Below are positions 25,837-35,148 of a stretch of 39,079 bases of DNA, in pieces (position 1 is the first letter of the stretch; each line of letters begins with the position of its first letter). The notes under the pieces are model-generated. The model was not told the origin of the DNA, ran no database searches, and saw only the letters and a list, made by a program, of their open reading frames with translations. Position numbers and translations under genes: made by a program. Origin of the DNA: Verrucomicrobiota bacterium (GTDB lineage Bacteria; Verrucomicrobiota; Verrucomicrobiia; Opitutales; Opitutaceae); assembly GCA_018239675.1 (NCBI GenBank), contig JAFEGX010000136.1:1-39079 (forward strand), in the 5' to 3' direction.

Positions 25837-27174
25837 TCAATTCTCGACGAACTCGTCAGCCTGGCCCATCGCCTTGCGGAGCGTGGCGGTCGCGATGTTG
25901 TACGAATAGTACGCCTGGAGCTGGTTGGTGCGGGCCGTGGTCAGGTCGACCTGGGCCTGCAGCACGTCGAGCTGCGTCGCGGTGCCGGCGTCGTACCGGG
26001 CGGTGGCGAGGCGGACGGCCTCCTCGGCCTGCTCGACGACCTTGCGGGAGGCGTCGGCGAGCTCGGTGGCCTGCTGCCACGACGAGTACGCGCGGCGGAC
26101 CTCGATCTCGACGTTCAGCTGGGCCTCGGTGTAGGCGAGCCGGGACTGCTCGAGCACCGAGCGGGCCTGGGCGACGCGGCCGGCGGTGGCGCGGCCGTCG
26201 AAGATCGCCCAGTTCGACTGGACGCCGATGAGCCAGCCGTCGCGGGAGTCACGGAATTCGTTGGAGAAGCCCTTGCGCAGCTGCCAGCCGCCGAAGGCCT
26301 GGACCGTCGGATAGTAGGAGGACTTGGCGGCGGTGACCAACTCGCCGCGGGCATCGGCGAGCTTGGCGAGTCGCTGGAGGTCCGGGCGGTTGGCCTGGGC
26401 GGCCTCCGACGAGGACTTCAGGTCGAACGTGGTCGGCGTGAAGTCGAGCGTGCCGGCGAATTCCGGGATGCGGAGGAAGTCCTCCGGGCGGTTCGTGGCG
26501 AAACCCAGGGCCTGGCGCAGGCTCTCAATGGCGAGCCGGTAGTCGTTGCGGGCGGTGATGAGCGGCACCTTGGCGTTGGCCACGGCGACCTCGGCGCGGA
26601 GTTTCTCGAAAGACGAGACGGTGCCGGCGTCGAAGCGGTTGGTGACGTTCTTCAGCTGCTGCTGGAGCAGCTCGAGATTCTTCTCCTGGACGGTGATCTT
26701 CTCGCGGGCCAGCAGGACGCCGTAATACGCGGTGCGGACCGAGAGCAGGGCATCGTTGATGACCGACTTGAGGTCGAGCAGCGCGGCCTCGCGCGTGAGC
26801 TCGGAGCTCTTGACCGAGGAGCGGACGCCGCCGCCCGCGAAGAGCGTCTGGGTGGCGGTGAGGCTGATGGCCCAGTAGCGGTCGCTGGCGGGCGCCGTCT
26901 GGGCGATCTCGAGGTCGTTGTGCTGGTAGGAGCCCGTCGCCGCGACGTTGGGGATCTCGCGGGCCGTGACCTCGATCACCACACCCTCCTGCTGCTTGAT
27001 GCGCTCGCGGGCCTGGCGGATCGCGAAATTGCCCTCAAGCGCGAAGCGGATCGCGGTCTTGAGATCGAGGGTCGCCGGCAGCGTGGGAGCGGGGTCGGCG
27101 CGCAGCGCCGCGGCGCCCAGGACACCCGCGGCCAACAGGACCGCTGCACGAAGGGAGGAACGGACGGGTTGCAT
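25837..27174 (-). CDS. TolC-family outer membrane efflux protein
   Basis: The 445-residue protein has a signal peptide (MQPVRSSLRAAVLLAAGVLGAAALRA). Two similar halves each contain long helical stretches typical of the TolC tunnel (for example EGNFAIRQARERIKQQEG, and in the second half GTATQLDVLQAQVDLTTART). It forms the outer-membrane channel for the RND pump encoded 14 bp upstream and is last in the marR-MFP-RND-tolC unit. The ATG at 27174 has no clear Shine-Dalgarno. Confidence 0.92.
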   Translation of the reverse strand: MQPVRSSLRAAVLLAAGVLGAAALRADPAPTLPATLDLKTAIRFALEGNFAIRQARERIKQQEGVVIEVTAREIPNVAATGSYQHNDLEIAQTAPASDRYWAISLTATQTLFAGGGVRSSVKSSELTREAALLDLKSVINDALLSVRTAYYGVLLAREKITVQEKNLELLQQQLKNVTNRFDAGTVSSFEKLRAEVAVANAKVPLITARNDYRLAIESLRQALGFATNRPEDFLRIPEFAGTLDFTPTTFDLKSSSEAAQANRPDLQRLAKLADARGELVTAAKSSYYPTVQAFGGWQLRKGFSNEFRDSRDGWLIGVQSNWAIFDGRATAGRVAQARSVLEQSRLAYTEAQLNVEIEVRRAYSSWQQATELADASRKVVEQAEEAVRLATARYDAGTATQLDVLQAQVDLTTARTNQLQAYYSYNIATATLRKAMGQADEFVEN

Positions 27175-27188
27175 AGAAGAAGATAAGG

Positions 27189-30100
27189 CTACTTGGCCGG
27201 GGCCGGCGACGCAAGGCCGGCGGCGGCCGCGGCGGCGGCGTGGTTCCGGGCGATCAGCATGTAGAACGCGGGGACCACGAAGAGCGTGAAGATCGTGCCG
27301 ACGGCCATGCCGACGACGAGCACCCAGCCGATGCTGTTACGCGCGGCGGCGCCGGGGCCGGTGACGAAGATCAGCATGATGTGGCCGAAGACGGTGGCCG
27401 CGGAGGTCATGAGCACCGGGCGGAGGCGGGTCGCGGCGGCGCGCCGGATGGCGTCCACCTTGGCCAGGCCCTGTTCCTGGAGCGAGTTGGCGAACTCCAC
27501 GATCAGAATGCCGTTCTTCGCGATGAGGCCGACCAGCGTGATCAGGCCGATCTGCGAGTAGATGTTGAGGGTCGTCTTCCAGAGGAAGATCGGGAGCAGC
27601 GCGCCCATCACCGCCAGCGGCACGGAGCCGAGCAGGATGATGAACGGGTCGCGGAAGCTGTTGAACTGCGCGGCGAGCACCAGGAAGATCAGGAGCACCG
27701 CGAGCGCGGCGACCTTCCAGAGCGCCCCGCCCTCGGTCCGCAGCTGGCGCGACTGGCCGCCGTAGTCGATCGAGTAGCCCGGCGGCAGGATCTCGGCGGC
27801 CTTGGCCTCGAGCTTGCGGAGGGCGTTGTCGATGCTGGGGCCGACGCCGGTGATCTTCACCGAGTTCAGCTGCTGGAACCGGTTGAGCGAGCGGGGCTCC
27901 ACCGTCTGGCGGAGGGTGGCAATGGTGGAGAGCGGGATGAGCTGCCCGTCCGGGCCGCGCACATGGTAGTCGAGCAGCTGCTCGGCATTGAGCCGCTGGC
28001 TGCGCTCGACCTGCGGGATGACGCGGTAGCTGCGCCCGTCGTTGACGAAGCGGTTGACGTAGCCGCCGCCGAGCATGGCGCCCAGGTCGCGGGCCACGGA
28101 GCTGAGGCTGAGGCCCATCGAGGCCACCTTGTCCTTGTCGATCTCCAGCTCGACCTGCGGGAGGTCGTACTTGAGGTCGGTGTCGGCGAAATAGAACGTC
28201 GGCGCGCCGCCGCCGGCATTCGCCTCGGTGTTCGCGTAGAGCACGAGCTTGTTGGCGAACTCCATCATCTCGCGGTGGTCCGCCGTCGAGCGGATCACGA
28301 ACTCGATGGGAAACTGGCCGCCCGACGGCAGCGGCTCCGGCGTGGTCACGATCACGTTCAGGCCCGCGATCTTCGCCGCCGGGGCCTGCAGCGCGTCCTG
28401 GATCTGCACCGCGGTGCGGTGCCGCTGGGACCAAGGCTTGAGGATGATGCCGGAGAACCCGAAGGTCGTGCTCGTGAGCTGGAACGAGTTCTCGTACTCG
28501 GGCACGCTCGTAAACATCTTCTGGACCTCCTTCGCGAAGATCACGTTCTGGTCGATCGTCGCGGTCGGCGACGGCTGGAGAATGCTGAACACCACGCCCT
28601 GGTCCTCCTTCGGCGCGAGCTCGCGCTGCGCGAACATGATGAACGGCACGATGAGGAGCGTGAGCAAGACGGCGACGGTGATGGTGACGGGCACCCAGCC
28701 GAGGCTGGCCCCGACGGCGCGCTCGTAGAGGCCGCGCAGTCGGTCGAAGCCGTGGTTGATGCGGCCGGTGAGCCCCTGCTCCTCGTGCTCGTGGTCCTTG
28801 AGCAGGTAGGCGCTCATCATCGGCGAGAGCGTGAGGGCGACGAAGCCCGAGACCGCCACCGCGCCGGCGAGCGTGAGGGCGAACTCGCGGAAAAGCGCGC
28901 CGGTCAGGCCGCCCTGGAACGCGATGGGCGCGTACACCACGGAGAGCGTGAGGGCCATCGCGATGACCGGCCCGACCAGCTCGCGGGCGCCGAGGATGGC
29001 GGCGTCGACCGGCGTGCTGCCCTCGCGGATGTGGCGCTCGATGTTCTCGACGACGACAATCGCGTCGTCGACCACGATGCCGACCGCGAGCACGATCGCC
29101 AGCAGCGTTAGCAGGTTGATGGTGAAGCCGAAGATCAGCATCAGGGCCATGGCGCCGATGAGCGAGAGCGGCATGGCGACGATCGGGATCATGACCGACC
29201 GGAGCGAGCCCATGAACAGGAAGATCACGATCGTCACGATGAGCAGCGTCTCCATCAGCGTGGTGACGATCTCGTGCAGGGCGTCCTCGATGTACTTGGT
29301 GCCGTCGTAGGCGAGCTTGACCTTCAGGCCGGCGGGCAGGCTGCGCTCAATGTCGGGCAGGACGTCGCGGACGCGCTTGATCACCTCGACCGTGCTCTCG
29401 GTGGGGAGCACCCAGATGCCCATGAAGGTGGCGGTCTGGCCGCCGAAGCGGACCTCGGTGTTGTAGTCCTCGGCGCCGAGGACGACGTCGGCGACGTCGG
29501 AGAGTCGGATGATCGCGCCGTTGCGCTCGGCCACGACGAGCTGCTTGAACTGCTCGACATTGCGGAGGTCGGTGTTGGCGACGAGACTGACGCTCATCAT
29601 TGAGCCCTTGGTGGCGCCGACGGCGGCGAGGGCGTTGTTGGCCTGGAGGGCGGCGCGGACGTCGGCCGGGCTGAGGCCGCGGGCCGCGAGCTCCTGGGGC
29701 TTGAGCCAGACGCGCATGGCGAACACCCGGCCGCCCAGCACGTCGGCGCGCTGCACGCCCTTCACGGACGACAGGCGCGGCTGCACCATGCGGTTCAGGT
29801 AGTCGGTGATCTGGTTCTGGTCGAGGGTGTCCGAGTAGAAGCTGAGGTAGGCCGAGGCGAACTGGTTGTCGGCGGTCTCGACCTCGACGGTCGGGGTCTC
29901 GGCCTCGGGCGGCAGCTCGTTGCGGACCTGGTCGATCTTCGACGAGATCTGGGCGAGGGCCGCATTGGTGTCGTAGTTGAGCCGGAGGTAGACCTGGATG
30001 GTGCTCATGCCGGCGAGGCTGGTCGACTCGATGTAGTCGATGCCGTCGGCGCTCGCGATGGCGCGCTCGAGCTGCGTGGTGATGTAGCCGCGGACGGTCT

Positions 30101-30278
30101 CGGCGCTGGCGCCGAAGTAGATCGTCTGGACCTTCACGACGGCGCTGTCGCTGCGGGGATACTGGCGGGTGTTCAGCTTCGTGTACGACACGAGGCCGAC
30201 GACGAGGATGACGACGTTCACCACCAGCGCGATGACCGGCTTGCGGATGAACAGATCGGTGAAACTCTTGTTGAGCAT
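27189..30278 (-). CDS. RND multidrug efflux permease (HAE1/AcrB type)
   Basis: This is a 1029-residue inner-membrane proton-driven pump. The N-terminus FIRKPVIALVVNVVILVVG is helix 1. Two large periplasmic loops alternate with helix bundles. Helix 4 carries the proton-relay aspartates in VGIVVDDAIVVVENIERH (near residue 400). The second half repeats the fold with VGLIAKNGILIVEFANSLQ (relay Lys) and ends NSIGWVLVVGMAVGTIFTLF VVPAFYML. Length and motifs fit drug-exporting HAE1 rather than heavy-metal CusA pumps. Substrates cannot be read. It lies between the fusion protein (24 bp) and tolC (14 bp), making a complete tripartite system. Confidence 0.95.
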   Translation of the reverse strand: MLNKSFTDLFIRKPVIALVVNVVILVVGLVSYTKLNTRQYPRSDSAVVKVQTIYFGASAETVRGYITTQLERAIASADGIDYIESTSLAGMSTIQVYLRLNYDTNAALAQISSKIDQVRNELPPEAETPTVEVETADNQFASAYLSFYSDTLDQNQITDYLNRMVQPRLSSVKGVQRADVLGGRVFAMRVWLKPQELAARGLSPADVRAALQANNALAAVGATKGSMMSVSLVANTDLRNVEQFKQLVVAERNGAIIRLSDVADVVLGAEDYNTEVRFGGQTATFMGIWVLPTESTVEVIKRVRDVLPDIERSLPAGLKVKLAYDGTKYIEDALHEIVTTLMETLLIVTIVIFLFMGSLRSVMIPIVAMPLSLIGAMALMLIFGFTINLLTLLAIVLAVGIVVDDAIVVVENIERHIREGSTPVDAAILGARELVGPVIAMALTLSVVYAPIAFQGGLTGALFREFALTLAGAVAVSGFVALTLSPMMSAYLLKDHEHEEQGLTGRINHGFDRLRGLYERAVGASLGWVPVTITVAVLLTLLIVPFIMFAQRELAPKEDQGVVFSILQPSPTATIDQNVIFAKEVQKMFTSVPEYENSFQLTSTTFGFSGIILKPWSQRHRTAVQIQDALQAPAAKIAGLNVIVTTPEPLPSGGQFPIEFVIRSTADHREMMEFANKLVLYANTEANAGGGAPTFYFADTDLKYDLPQVELEIDKDKVASMGLSLSSVARDLGAMLGGGYVNRFVNDGRSYRVIPQVERSQRLNAEQLLDYHVRGPDGQLIPLSTIATLRQTVEPRSLNRFQQLNSVKITGVGPSIDNALRKLEAKAAEILPPGYSIDYGGQSRQLRTEGGALWKVAALAVLLIFLVLAAQFNSFRDPFIILLGSVPLAVMGALLPIFLWKTTLNIYSQIGLITLVGLIAKNGILIVEFANSLQEQGLAKVDAIRRAAATRLRPVLMTSAATVFGHIMLIFVTGPGAAARNSIGWVLVVGMAVGTIFTLFVVPAFYMLIARNHAAAAAAAGLASPAPAK

Positions 30279-30302
30279 GGCGGGGGCCCGGCGAAGCGGC
30301 GC

Positions 30303-31421
30303 TTAGGTGTTGGCCGGCTTCGGCGCGGGATTCGCGGTCGGCTGGACGGAATTGTTGACCTCGACATGCGCGCCGTTGCGGAGCTTGAACACGCCGGCCG
30401 TGACGACCTGCTCGCCGGCGCGAAGGCCGGCCTCGATCGCGACGAGGTCGCCGCGCGCGGCGCCGACGCGGACGATCTGCTGGCGCGCGCCGGTGTACGT
30501 GGAGCCGTCGGGGTTCTTCATGGTCTCGACGACGAACACCGAGTTGCCATACGGGGCATAGGCCACGGCGGTGGCCGGGACGACGACCTGCGGCGGGCCG
30601 AGCGGCAGCTCCACCTCGACCTGCACGAACATGCCGGGCCGCAGCTGCTCCTCGGGATTGGCCAGCGTGGCCTGGACGGCGATGTTGCGCGTGGCGGAGT
30701 CGACCTCGGAATTGATGGCGGTGACGCTGCCGTTGAACGGGATCGGCATCGAATCGACGCGGACCACGACCGGCTGACCGATCCTGAGCGCGGCAAGCTG
30801 GCCCTGGGGCACGCTGAAGTTGACGTAGATGGGATCCATCTTCTGGAGCGGCACGACGGCGCGGCCGCGCGCGACGAACTGGCCGAGGTTGACCAGGCGG
30901 ATGCCGATCCGGCCGTCGAACGGCGCGCGCACATGCTTCTTGTCGATCGTGGCCTTGATGGCCGCGACGTCGGCGGTGGCCTGGTTGAGCTGGGCGGTCG
31001 CCGTGTCGAGCTCGGCCGCGCTGATGGTGTTCTTGGAGGCCAGCTCGACCGCGCGATCGCGCTGGAGCTTAGCCAGCGCCGCGCGCGCCTCGGCGGCGGA
31101 GAGCTGCGCCTCCTCCACCGTCGTGTCGAGTTCGATCACGAGGTCGCCGGCCTTCACATGGGCGCCGTTCTCCACGGCAATCTTCACGATCGTGCCGTCG
31201 GCGTCCGGGGCGAGGGTCACGCCCTCGACGGGTGCAAGCGTGCCGATTGCGTTGATGGTCGGCTGCCACGCGACGCTGCGGGCCTCAAACGTCGTGACGG
31301 CCGTCGGCGGCGGCACGTGGGTCACGGAGGTCATTTCCTTGATCTGGGCGGCCTTGACGGCGCCAAGGATGGCGACGACGAGCACGAAGCCGGCGAGGGC
31401 GATGGCGTATTTCTTCAACAT
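30303..31421 (-). CDS. RND efflux periplasmic adaptor (membrane fusion protein)
   Basis: This 372-residue adaptor links the RND pump to TolC. An N-terminal membrane anchor (YAIALAGFVLVVAILGAVKA) is followed by the biotinyl-lipoyl-like motif VENGAHVKAGDLVIELD, a helical hairpin (QLSAAEARAALAKLQRDRAV and onward), its return half VRAPFDGRIGIRLVNLGQFV, and beta-barrel/membrane-proximal domains (FNGSVTAINSEVDSATRNI). The C-terminal tail is Pro/Ala/Asn-rich. It starts at the ATG at 31421 after a C-rich leader, 75 bp from marR. Confidence 0.93.
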   Translation of the reverse strand: MLKKYAIALAGFVLVVAILGAVKAAQIKEMTSVTHVPPPTAVTTFEARSVAWQPTINAIGTLAPVEGVTLAPDADGTIVKIAVENGAHVKAGDLVIELDTTVEEAQLSAAEARAALAKLQRDRAVELASKNTISAAELDTATAQLNQATADVAAIKATIDKKHVRAPFDGRIGIRLVNLGQFVARGRAVVPLQKMDPIYVNFSVPQGQLAALRIGQPVVVRVDSMPIPFNGSVTAINSEVDSATRNIAVQATLANPEEQLRPGMFVQVEVELPLGPPQVVVPATAVAYAPYGNSVFVVETMKNPDGSTYTGARQQIVRVGAARGDLVAIEAGLRAGEQVVTAGVFKLRNGAHVEVNNSVQPTANPAPKPANT

Positions 31422-31446
31422 GGGGGTGAGAGGGTTGGAAATTGTC

Positions 31447-31468
31447 GGGAGGGAGGGAGGGAGGGAGG
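31447..31468 (+). repeat. GGGA microsatellite between marR and the adaptor gene
   Basis: Five consecutive GGGA units plus a final GG form four or more G-runs on the plus strand, a possible G-quadruplex. Transcription runs on the minus strand, so the G-rich strand is the template and the mRNA would carry CCCT repeats. Confidence 0.7.
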
Positions 31469-31496
31469 AAAAATGGATGGGCGGAGCGGTCGCCGG

Positions 31497-32054
31497 TTAG
31501 CCGGCGGTCGCACCATGCGGGGCGGCCTGCGGTGCGAGGTTCGCGGCCTGCTCCTTGATCTTCAGCAGCAATTGGACCAGCGATCTGCGCTCGGTTTCCG
31601 AAAGGGACTGCATCAGCAGCGCCATCCGGCGAAAATGTTCGGGCAGGATCCCGTGCAGCACCTCGCGCCCCTTGGACGTCAGACTGACCGTAAGCATCCG
31701 GCGGTCCTCGGCATCCGGCATCCGGGTCACCAGACCGTCACGCTCCAGCGTGTCGATCAGACCTGTCATGGTCGCGCGGGTCACCCCAGTCCGGTCCGCC
31801 AGCTCCGCCGGGCTCAGGGCGGCAGTGTCTCCATGGCAGCGGCAATGGTTCAGGAGGATCATCATCACGCCAAACCGGCCCTGGGAAATGGCATGGTGCG
31901 TGAGATTGGTTTCCATGGCCCGGAAACACTCATCACCCGCGTGCAAGAGATGCAGAAACGCCTCGCAGGCAGAAGGATCCAAGTCAGGAAACTCCTTGCT
32001 GGCCTCGAGCAGGCACTCGTAGCGCGGAAGGTTCTTGAGCAGGAGCATCGGCAT
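31497..32054 (-). CDS. MarR-family transcriptional regulator
   Basis: The 185-residue regulator has a winged helix at about 78-132: LSPAELADRTGVTRATMTGLIDTLERDGLVTR is the HTH, and DAEDRRMLTVSLTSKG the wing with the family's conserved D-R pair. A long N-terminal helical part and C-terminal helices form the dimer interface. It heads the efflux unit and most likely represses it. A perfect 8-bp palindrome at 32133-32151 lies 79 bp upstream of its start and is a good candidate operator. The inducing ligand is unknown. Confidence 0.92.
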   Translation of the reverse strand: MPMLLLKNLPRYECLLEASKEFPDLDPSACEAFLHLLHAGDECFRAMETNLTHHAISQGRFGVMMILLNHCRCHGDTAALSPAELADRTGVTRATMTGLIDTLERDGLVTRMPDAEDRRMLTVSLTSKGREVLHGILPEHFRRMALLMQSLSETERRSLVQLLLKIKEQAANLAPQAAPHGATAG

Positions 32055-32132
32055 GGCGGTGGAAGATTTGGAATATCAGGAAGCTGATAATTAGGTTGCT
32101 AATCACCGCGCAAGGAAAAGCCAACAAACGAC

Positions 32133-32151
32133 TAGTTTTGATGCAAAACTA
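32133..32151. promoter_or_regulatory. Perfect palindrome, candidate MarR operator
   Basis: TAGTTTTG-ATG-CAAAACTA is a perfect 8-bp inverted repeat with a 3-nt centre, in an unusually AT-rich stretch (about 32080-32160) upstream of marR. Size and symmetry suit a MarR dimer. A second weaker symmetry (TGATAA then TAATCA) lies near 32082-32105. Transcription of the efflux unit probably starts here; binding is inferred. Confidence 0.65.
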
Positions 32152-32198
32152 ATAGCAAATCACGAACTTCCGAAGCGGGGCTAATGAGCGAAGGGGTC

Positions 32199-32375
32199 TG
32201 GACGAACGTCGGACGTCGAACGCCGGACGCCCAACGTCGAAGGGATCGTGCGACGGCCCTTACTGGTAGAAAGAGGCGACTGGGGACCGAGATTCACGCC
32301 GGACGAGCCTGTCCGCCAGCTAGGCGCGTTCCCTCCGGCGTTGGGCGTCCGACGTCCGGCGTTCAGGCTCGTCCG
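32199..32375. repeat. GAACGCC-type heptad fold-back element, copy B
   Basis: The left arm 32199-32244 reads in 7-nt steps GAACGTC, GGACGTC, GAACGCC, GGACGCC, CAACGTC, GAAGGGA. The right arm 32329-32375 is its imperfect inverse. The word GGGATCGTGC follows the left arm as in copy A. A further exact 11-bp inverted pair (32301-32311 with 32365-32375) is nested inside. With the candidate operator it fills the 335-bp gap 32055-32389; I see no gene there. It ends 14 bp from the transketolase stop. Confidence 0.8.
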
Positions 32376-32389
32376 CCCGCCCTAGCGAC

Positions 32390-34381
32390 TCAGACGCTCC
32401 GGGCGGCGGCGACAACGGCCTCGGCGGTGATGCCGAGTTCCTTGAACGCGATTGGCGCGGGGGCGCTCAGGCCGAAGCGGTCAATGCCGACAACCTTGCC
32501 GTCGAGTCCGACGTACTTTGACCAGAAGCTGGTGACGCCGGCCTCCACCGCGACGCGCTTCCGGCACGAAGCCGGGAGGATGCTCTCGCGATACTCGGCG
32601 CTCTGCCGCTCGAAACGTGACGCGCACGGCATCGAGACCACGCGGGTGCCGGCACCGAGTTCCTTCGCCGCGGCCAAGGCGAGCGAAAGCTCGCTGCCGG
32701 TGGCGATCAGAATGTGCGTGAGCGGCGCTGTCTCCTGCAGCGCCACGTAGCCGCCCTTGAGCACGCCCGCGCGGCGGATGTGCGGCGGGATTTCATTGAG
32801 GTTCGGCACCGCCTGACGGGTGAGCGCCAGCAGCGTGGGTCCGTCCGTGCGCTCGAGCGCGGCGGCAAAGGCGCCGGCGGTTTCCTCGAGGTCCGCCGGC
32901 CGGATCACGTCGAGGCCCGGGATCATGCGCAGGCCGGAAACGGTCTCCACCGGCTGATGTGTCGGGCCGTCCTCGCCGACGCCGATCGAGTCGTGAGTGT
33001 AGATGTAGATGACCGGGAGCTTGGCCAGCGCGGCGAGGCGCATCGAGGGACGCGAGTAATCGGCAAAGACCAGGAACGTCGCGCAGGAGGGACGGAACAG
33101 CCCGTCGTAGGCGACGCCGTTGCAGATCGCGGCCATCGCGTGCTCGCGGATGCCGAAGCGGAGATTGCGGCCCGCGCGGTTGGTCGGGTCGAAATCCTTG
33201 TCGGCATTGATGTAGTTATAGGTCGAGCCGTGGAGGTCGGCGGAGCCGCTGATGAGCAGCGGGAGTTCCGCGGCGAGTGGCTGAAGCACCTCGCGACCCG
33301 AGCCGCGCGTGCCCGGGTGCTTCGTGTCGCCCGGGAACACGGGAATCTTCTCGAGCAGCGCGGCGGCGCTCGGGACGTTGGCGGCAGAGTCGAGCAGCGC
33401 CGCCCTCTCCGGGTTGGCCTCGCGCCACGCCTTGTAGGTCTTGTGCCAGCGGTTGCACGCGCGCACGAGACGCTTCTTGTGATCGTCGAAATAGGCGCGG
33501 ACCTCGGGACTGACGTAGAAATGCTGGTCGGCGGGCAGCCCGAGGCTGGCGCGCGCGGTGGCGGCAAACTTCGCCCCACCCTCGCCGTGGCCCTTGGCGG
33601 TGCCCTGCACCTCGGCGATGCCCTTGCCGATGATCGTGCGGGCGATGATAAGCTGCGGCTTGCCCGACTTGGCCTTCTTCGCCTTGTTGAACGCCTTCAG
33701 GAACGCAGCCATGTCGTGGCCGTCGACCGTCTGCACGTCCCAGCCGATGGCCTTGAAACGCGCGGCGGTGTTCTCGCTCTGGGTCTTGCTCGCCATGGCG
33801 TCGAGCGTGACGTCGTTCGAGTCGTAGATGAGGATGAGATTGTCGAGCTTCTGGTGCCCGGCGAAAGCCGCGGCTTCCATCGCCACGCCCTCCTGCATGC
33901 AGCCGTCGCCGGCGAGGCAGACGACATGGTAGTCAAAAATCGCATGCTCGGCCGTGTTGAACCGCGCGGCCGCCATCTGGCCGGCGAGCGCCATGCCGAC
34001 GGAGTTGCCGATGCCCTGCCCGAGCGGGCCGGTGGTGGCCTCGACTCCGGGCGTCTCGCGGAACTCCGGGTGTCCGGGGGTGAGGCTGTGCAGCACACGG
34101 AATTTTTTCACCTGCTCCAGCGGCACGTCGAAACCGCTGAGGTGCAGCCAGCCGTAGAGAAACATGCTGCCATGGCCGGCGGAGAGGACAAACCGGTCGC
34201 GGTTGATCCAGCGCGGACGCTCCGGGTTGAGGGAAAGCGCGTGGCCGAACAGCACGGCGCCGATCTCGGCGCAGCCCAGCGGCAGGCCAAGGTGGCCGGA
34301 CGACGACGTGTGGACGGCGTCGATGGCGAGGCCACGGGCCTGGTTTGCGGCTTGGGAGAGGAGAGGCGTCTGGAGGCTCAT
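32390..34381 (-). CDS. tkt: Transketolase
   Basis: Transketolase is the ThDP-dependent enzyme of the pentose phosphate and Calvin-type rearrangements. The 663 residues match the full-length family. Visible are the catalytic His in [11 protein letters not shown] (the usual GHPGxPxG with Leu for Pro), the ThDP/Mg motif [19 protein letters not shown] with [15 protein letters not shown] with the catalytic Glu, and [17 protein letters not shown] in the pyrimidine domain. I start at the ATG at 34381 ([10 protein letters not shown]); the longer frame to 34654 would be translated from the repeat region upstream. The leader is pyrimidine-rich (CTCCTTTTTCCC) with no Shine-Dalgarno. It is separated from rplS by a terminator and a repeat element. 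Confidence 0.96.
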   Translation of the reverse strand: MSLQTPLLSQAANQARGLAIDAVHTSSSGHLGLPLGCAEIGAVLFGHALSLNPERPRWINRDRFVLSAGHGSMFLYGWLHLSGFDVPLEQVKKFRVLHSLTPGHPEFRETPGVEATTGPLGQGIGNSVGMALAGQMAAARFNTAEHAIFDYHVVCLAGDGCMQEGVAMEAAAFAGHQKLDNLILIYDSNDVTLDAMASKTQSENTAARFKAIGWDVQTVDGHDMAAFLKAFNKAKKAKSGKPQLIIARTIIGKGIAEVQGTAKGHGEGGAKFAATARASLGLPADQHFYVSPEVRAYFDDHKKRLVRACNRWHKTYKAWREANPERAALLDSAANVPSAAALLEKIPVFPGDTKHPGTRGSGREVLQPLAAELPLLISGSADLHGSTYNYINADKDFDPTNRAGRNLRFGIREHAMAAICNGVAYDGLFRPSCATFLVFADYSRPSMRLAALAKLPVIYIYTHDSIGVGEDGPTHQPVETVSGLRMIPGLDVIRPADLEETAGAFAAALERTDGPTLLALTRQAVPNLNEIPPHIRRAGVLKGGYVALQETAPLTHILIATGSELSLALAAAKELGAGTRVVSMPCASRFERQSAEYRESILPASCRKRVAVEAGVTSFWSKYVGLDGKVVGIDRFGLSAPAPIAFKELGITAEAVVAAARSV

Positions 34382-34473
34382 GGGAAAAAGGAGAAAGGAC
34401 GAAGGAAGGCGTCTAGGACTAGGCGCAGGGATGCGGGCGGGGAAGCCGAAAACGGGACGGAATCGAACGAAGG

Positions 34474-34698
34474 TCGAGCATCGAACGCCGAACGCCCAAC
34501 GTCGAAGCGAATTCTGAAGCAGACCAAGACCTCGAATACCGAACGCCAGGGACAGGGAACGAGCATCGAACGCCGCAGTGAAGCAAGTAGTGCTGGCTAT
34601 GAGACGAATTGGTCCGGCCCATCGCCACACTTCTGTCGGCACCAGCCGGCGCACCCTCCTTCGGCGTTGGGCGTTTGGCGTCCGATGTTCGGCGTTCG
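34474..34698. repeat. GAACGCC-type heptad fold-back element, copy C (composite)
   Basis: Left arm 34474-34506 and right arm 34659-34698 are inverted heptad arrays. A second left-type array (34531-34578) lies in between, and CGAGCATCGAACGCCG occurs exactly twice (34474 and 34560), so this copy looks duplicated. With the terminator at 34706-34736 it occupies most of the 377-bp gap 34382-34758; no gene is seen. Confidence 0.75.
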
Positions 34699-34705
34699 TA
34701 TGAAC

Positions 34706-34736
34706 AAAAAAAAGCGAGCCCCACAGGGCTCGCTTT
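34706..34736 (-). terminator. Intrinsic terminator of the trmD-rplS unit
   Basis: The stem AAGCGAGCCC with loop and GGGCTCGCTT is followed on the minus strand by a run of eight T, 22 bp after the rplS stop. This is a classical Rho-independent terminator. Confidence 0.92.
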
Positions 34737-34758
34737 GAAATCGGGGCTGAACGGGTGC

Positions 34759-35142
34759 TCAGCTGGCGGCGGGCGCCGCGGTCTCGGTGCCGCGGTTCTC
34801 GCGGGCCTTGACGGCGACGGCGGCCTTGCCCGTGCGGTCGCGAAGGTAATACAGGCGCGCCTTCATCGTCTCGGACTCGCGCTCGACCTCGATCTTCTCG
34901 ATGTTCGGCGAATTGACCGGGAACACGCGCTCCACGCCCTCGCCGTAGCTGATGCGGCGGACCGTGAAGGTCTCATGGATGCCATGGCCCTTCCGCGCGA
35001 TGACGATGCCGGAGTAAATCTGCACGCGCTCCTTGTCGCCCTCACGGACCTTGGTGTGCACGCGCACGCCGTCGCCCACCTTGAAGGGCGTGATGTCTTT
35101 TTTCACCTGGGCAGCGGTGATTTCGGAGATGATCGGGTTCAT
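34759..35142 (-). CDS. rplS: Ribosomal protein L19
   Basis: L19 lies at the 30S-50S interface. The 127 residues contain the family's [40 protein letters not shown] and [17 protein letters not shown], plus [14 protein letters not shown]. An Ala-rich tail (TETAAPAAS) extends the usual 115 residues. It starts 6 bp after trmD and ends before a strong terminator. Confidence 0.97.
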   Translation of the reverse strand: MNPIISEITAAQVKKDITPFKVGDGVRVHTKVREGDKERVQIYSGIVIARKGHGIHETFTVRRISYGEGVERVFPVNSPNIEKIEVERESETMKARLYYLRDRTGKAAVAVKARENRGTETAAPAAS

Positions 35143-35148
35143 GGCTGT

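Noticed and set aside
32199..32375. CRISPR-like short repeats
   Set aside because: The 7-nt words are contiguous without unique spacers, occur as inverted arms and have no cas genes nearby.
34382..34654. N-terminal extension of transketolase
   Set aside because: It is read from repeat sequence; the family begins near [18 protein letters not shown] at 34381.
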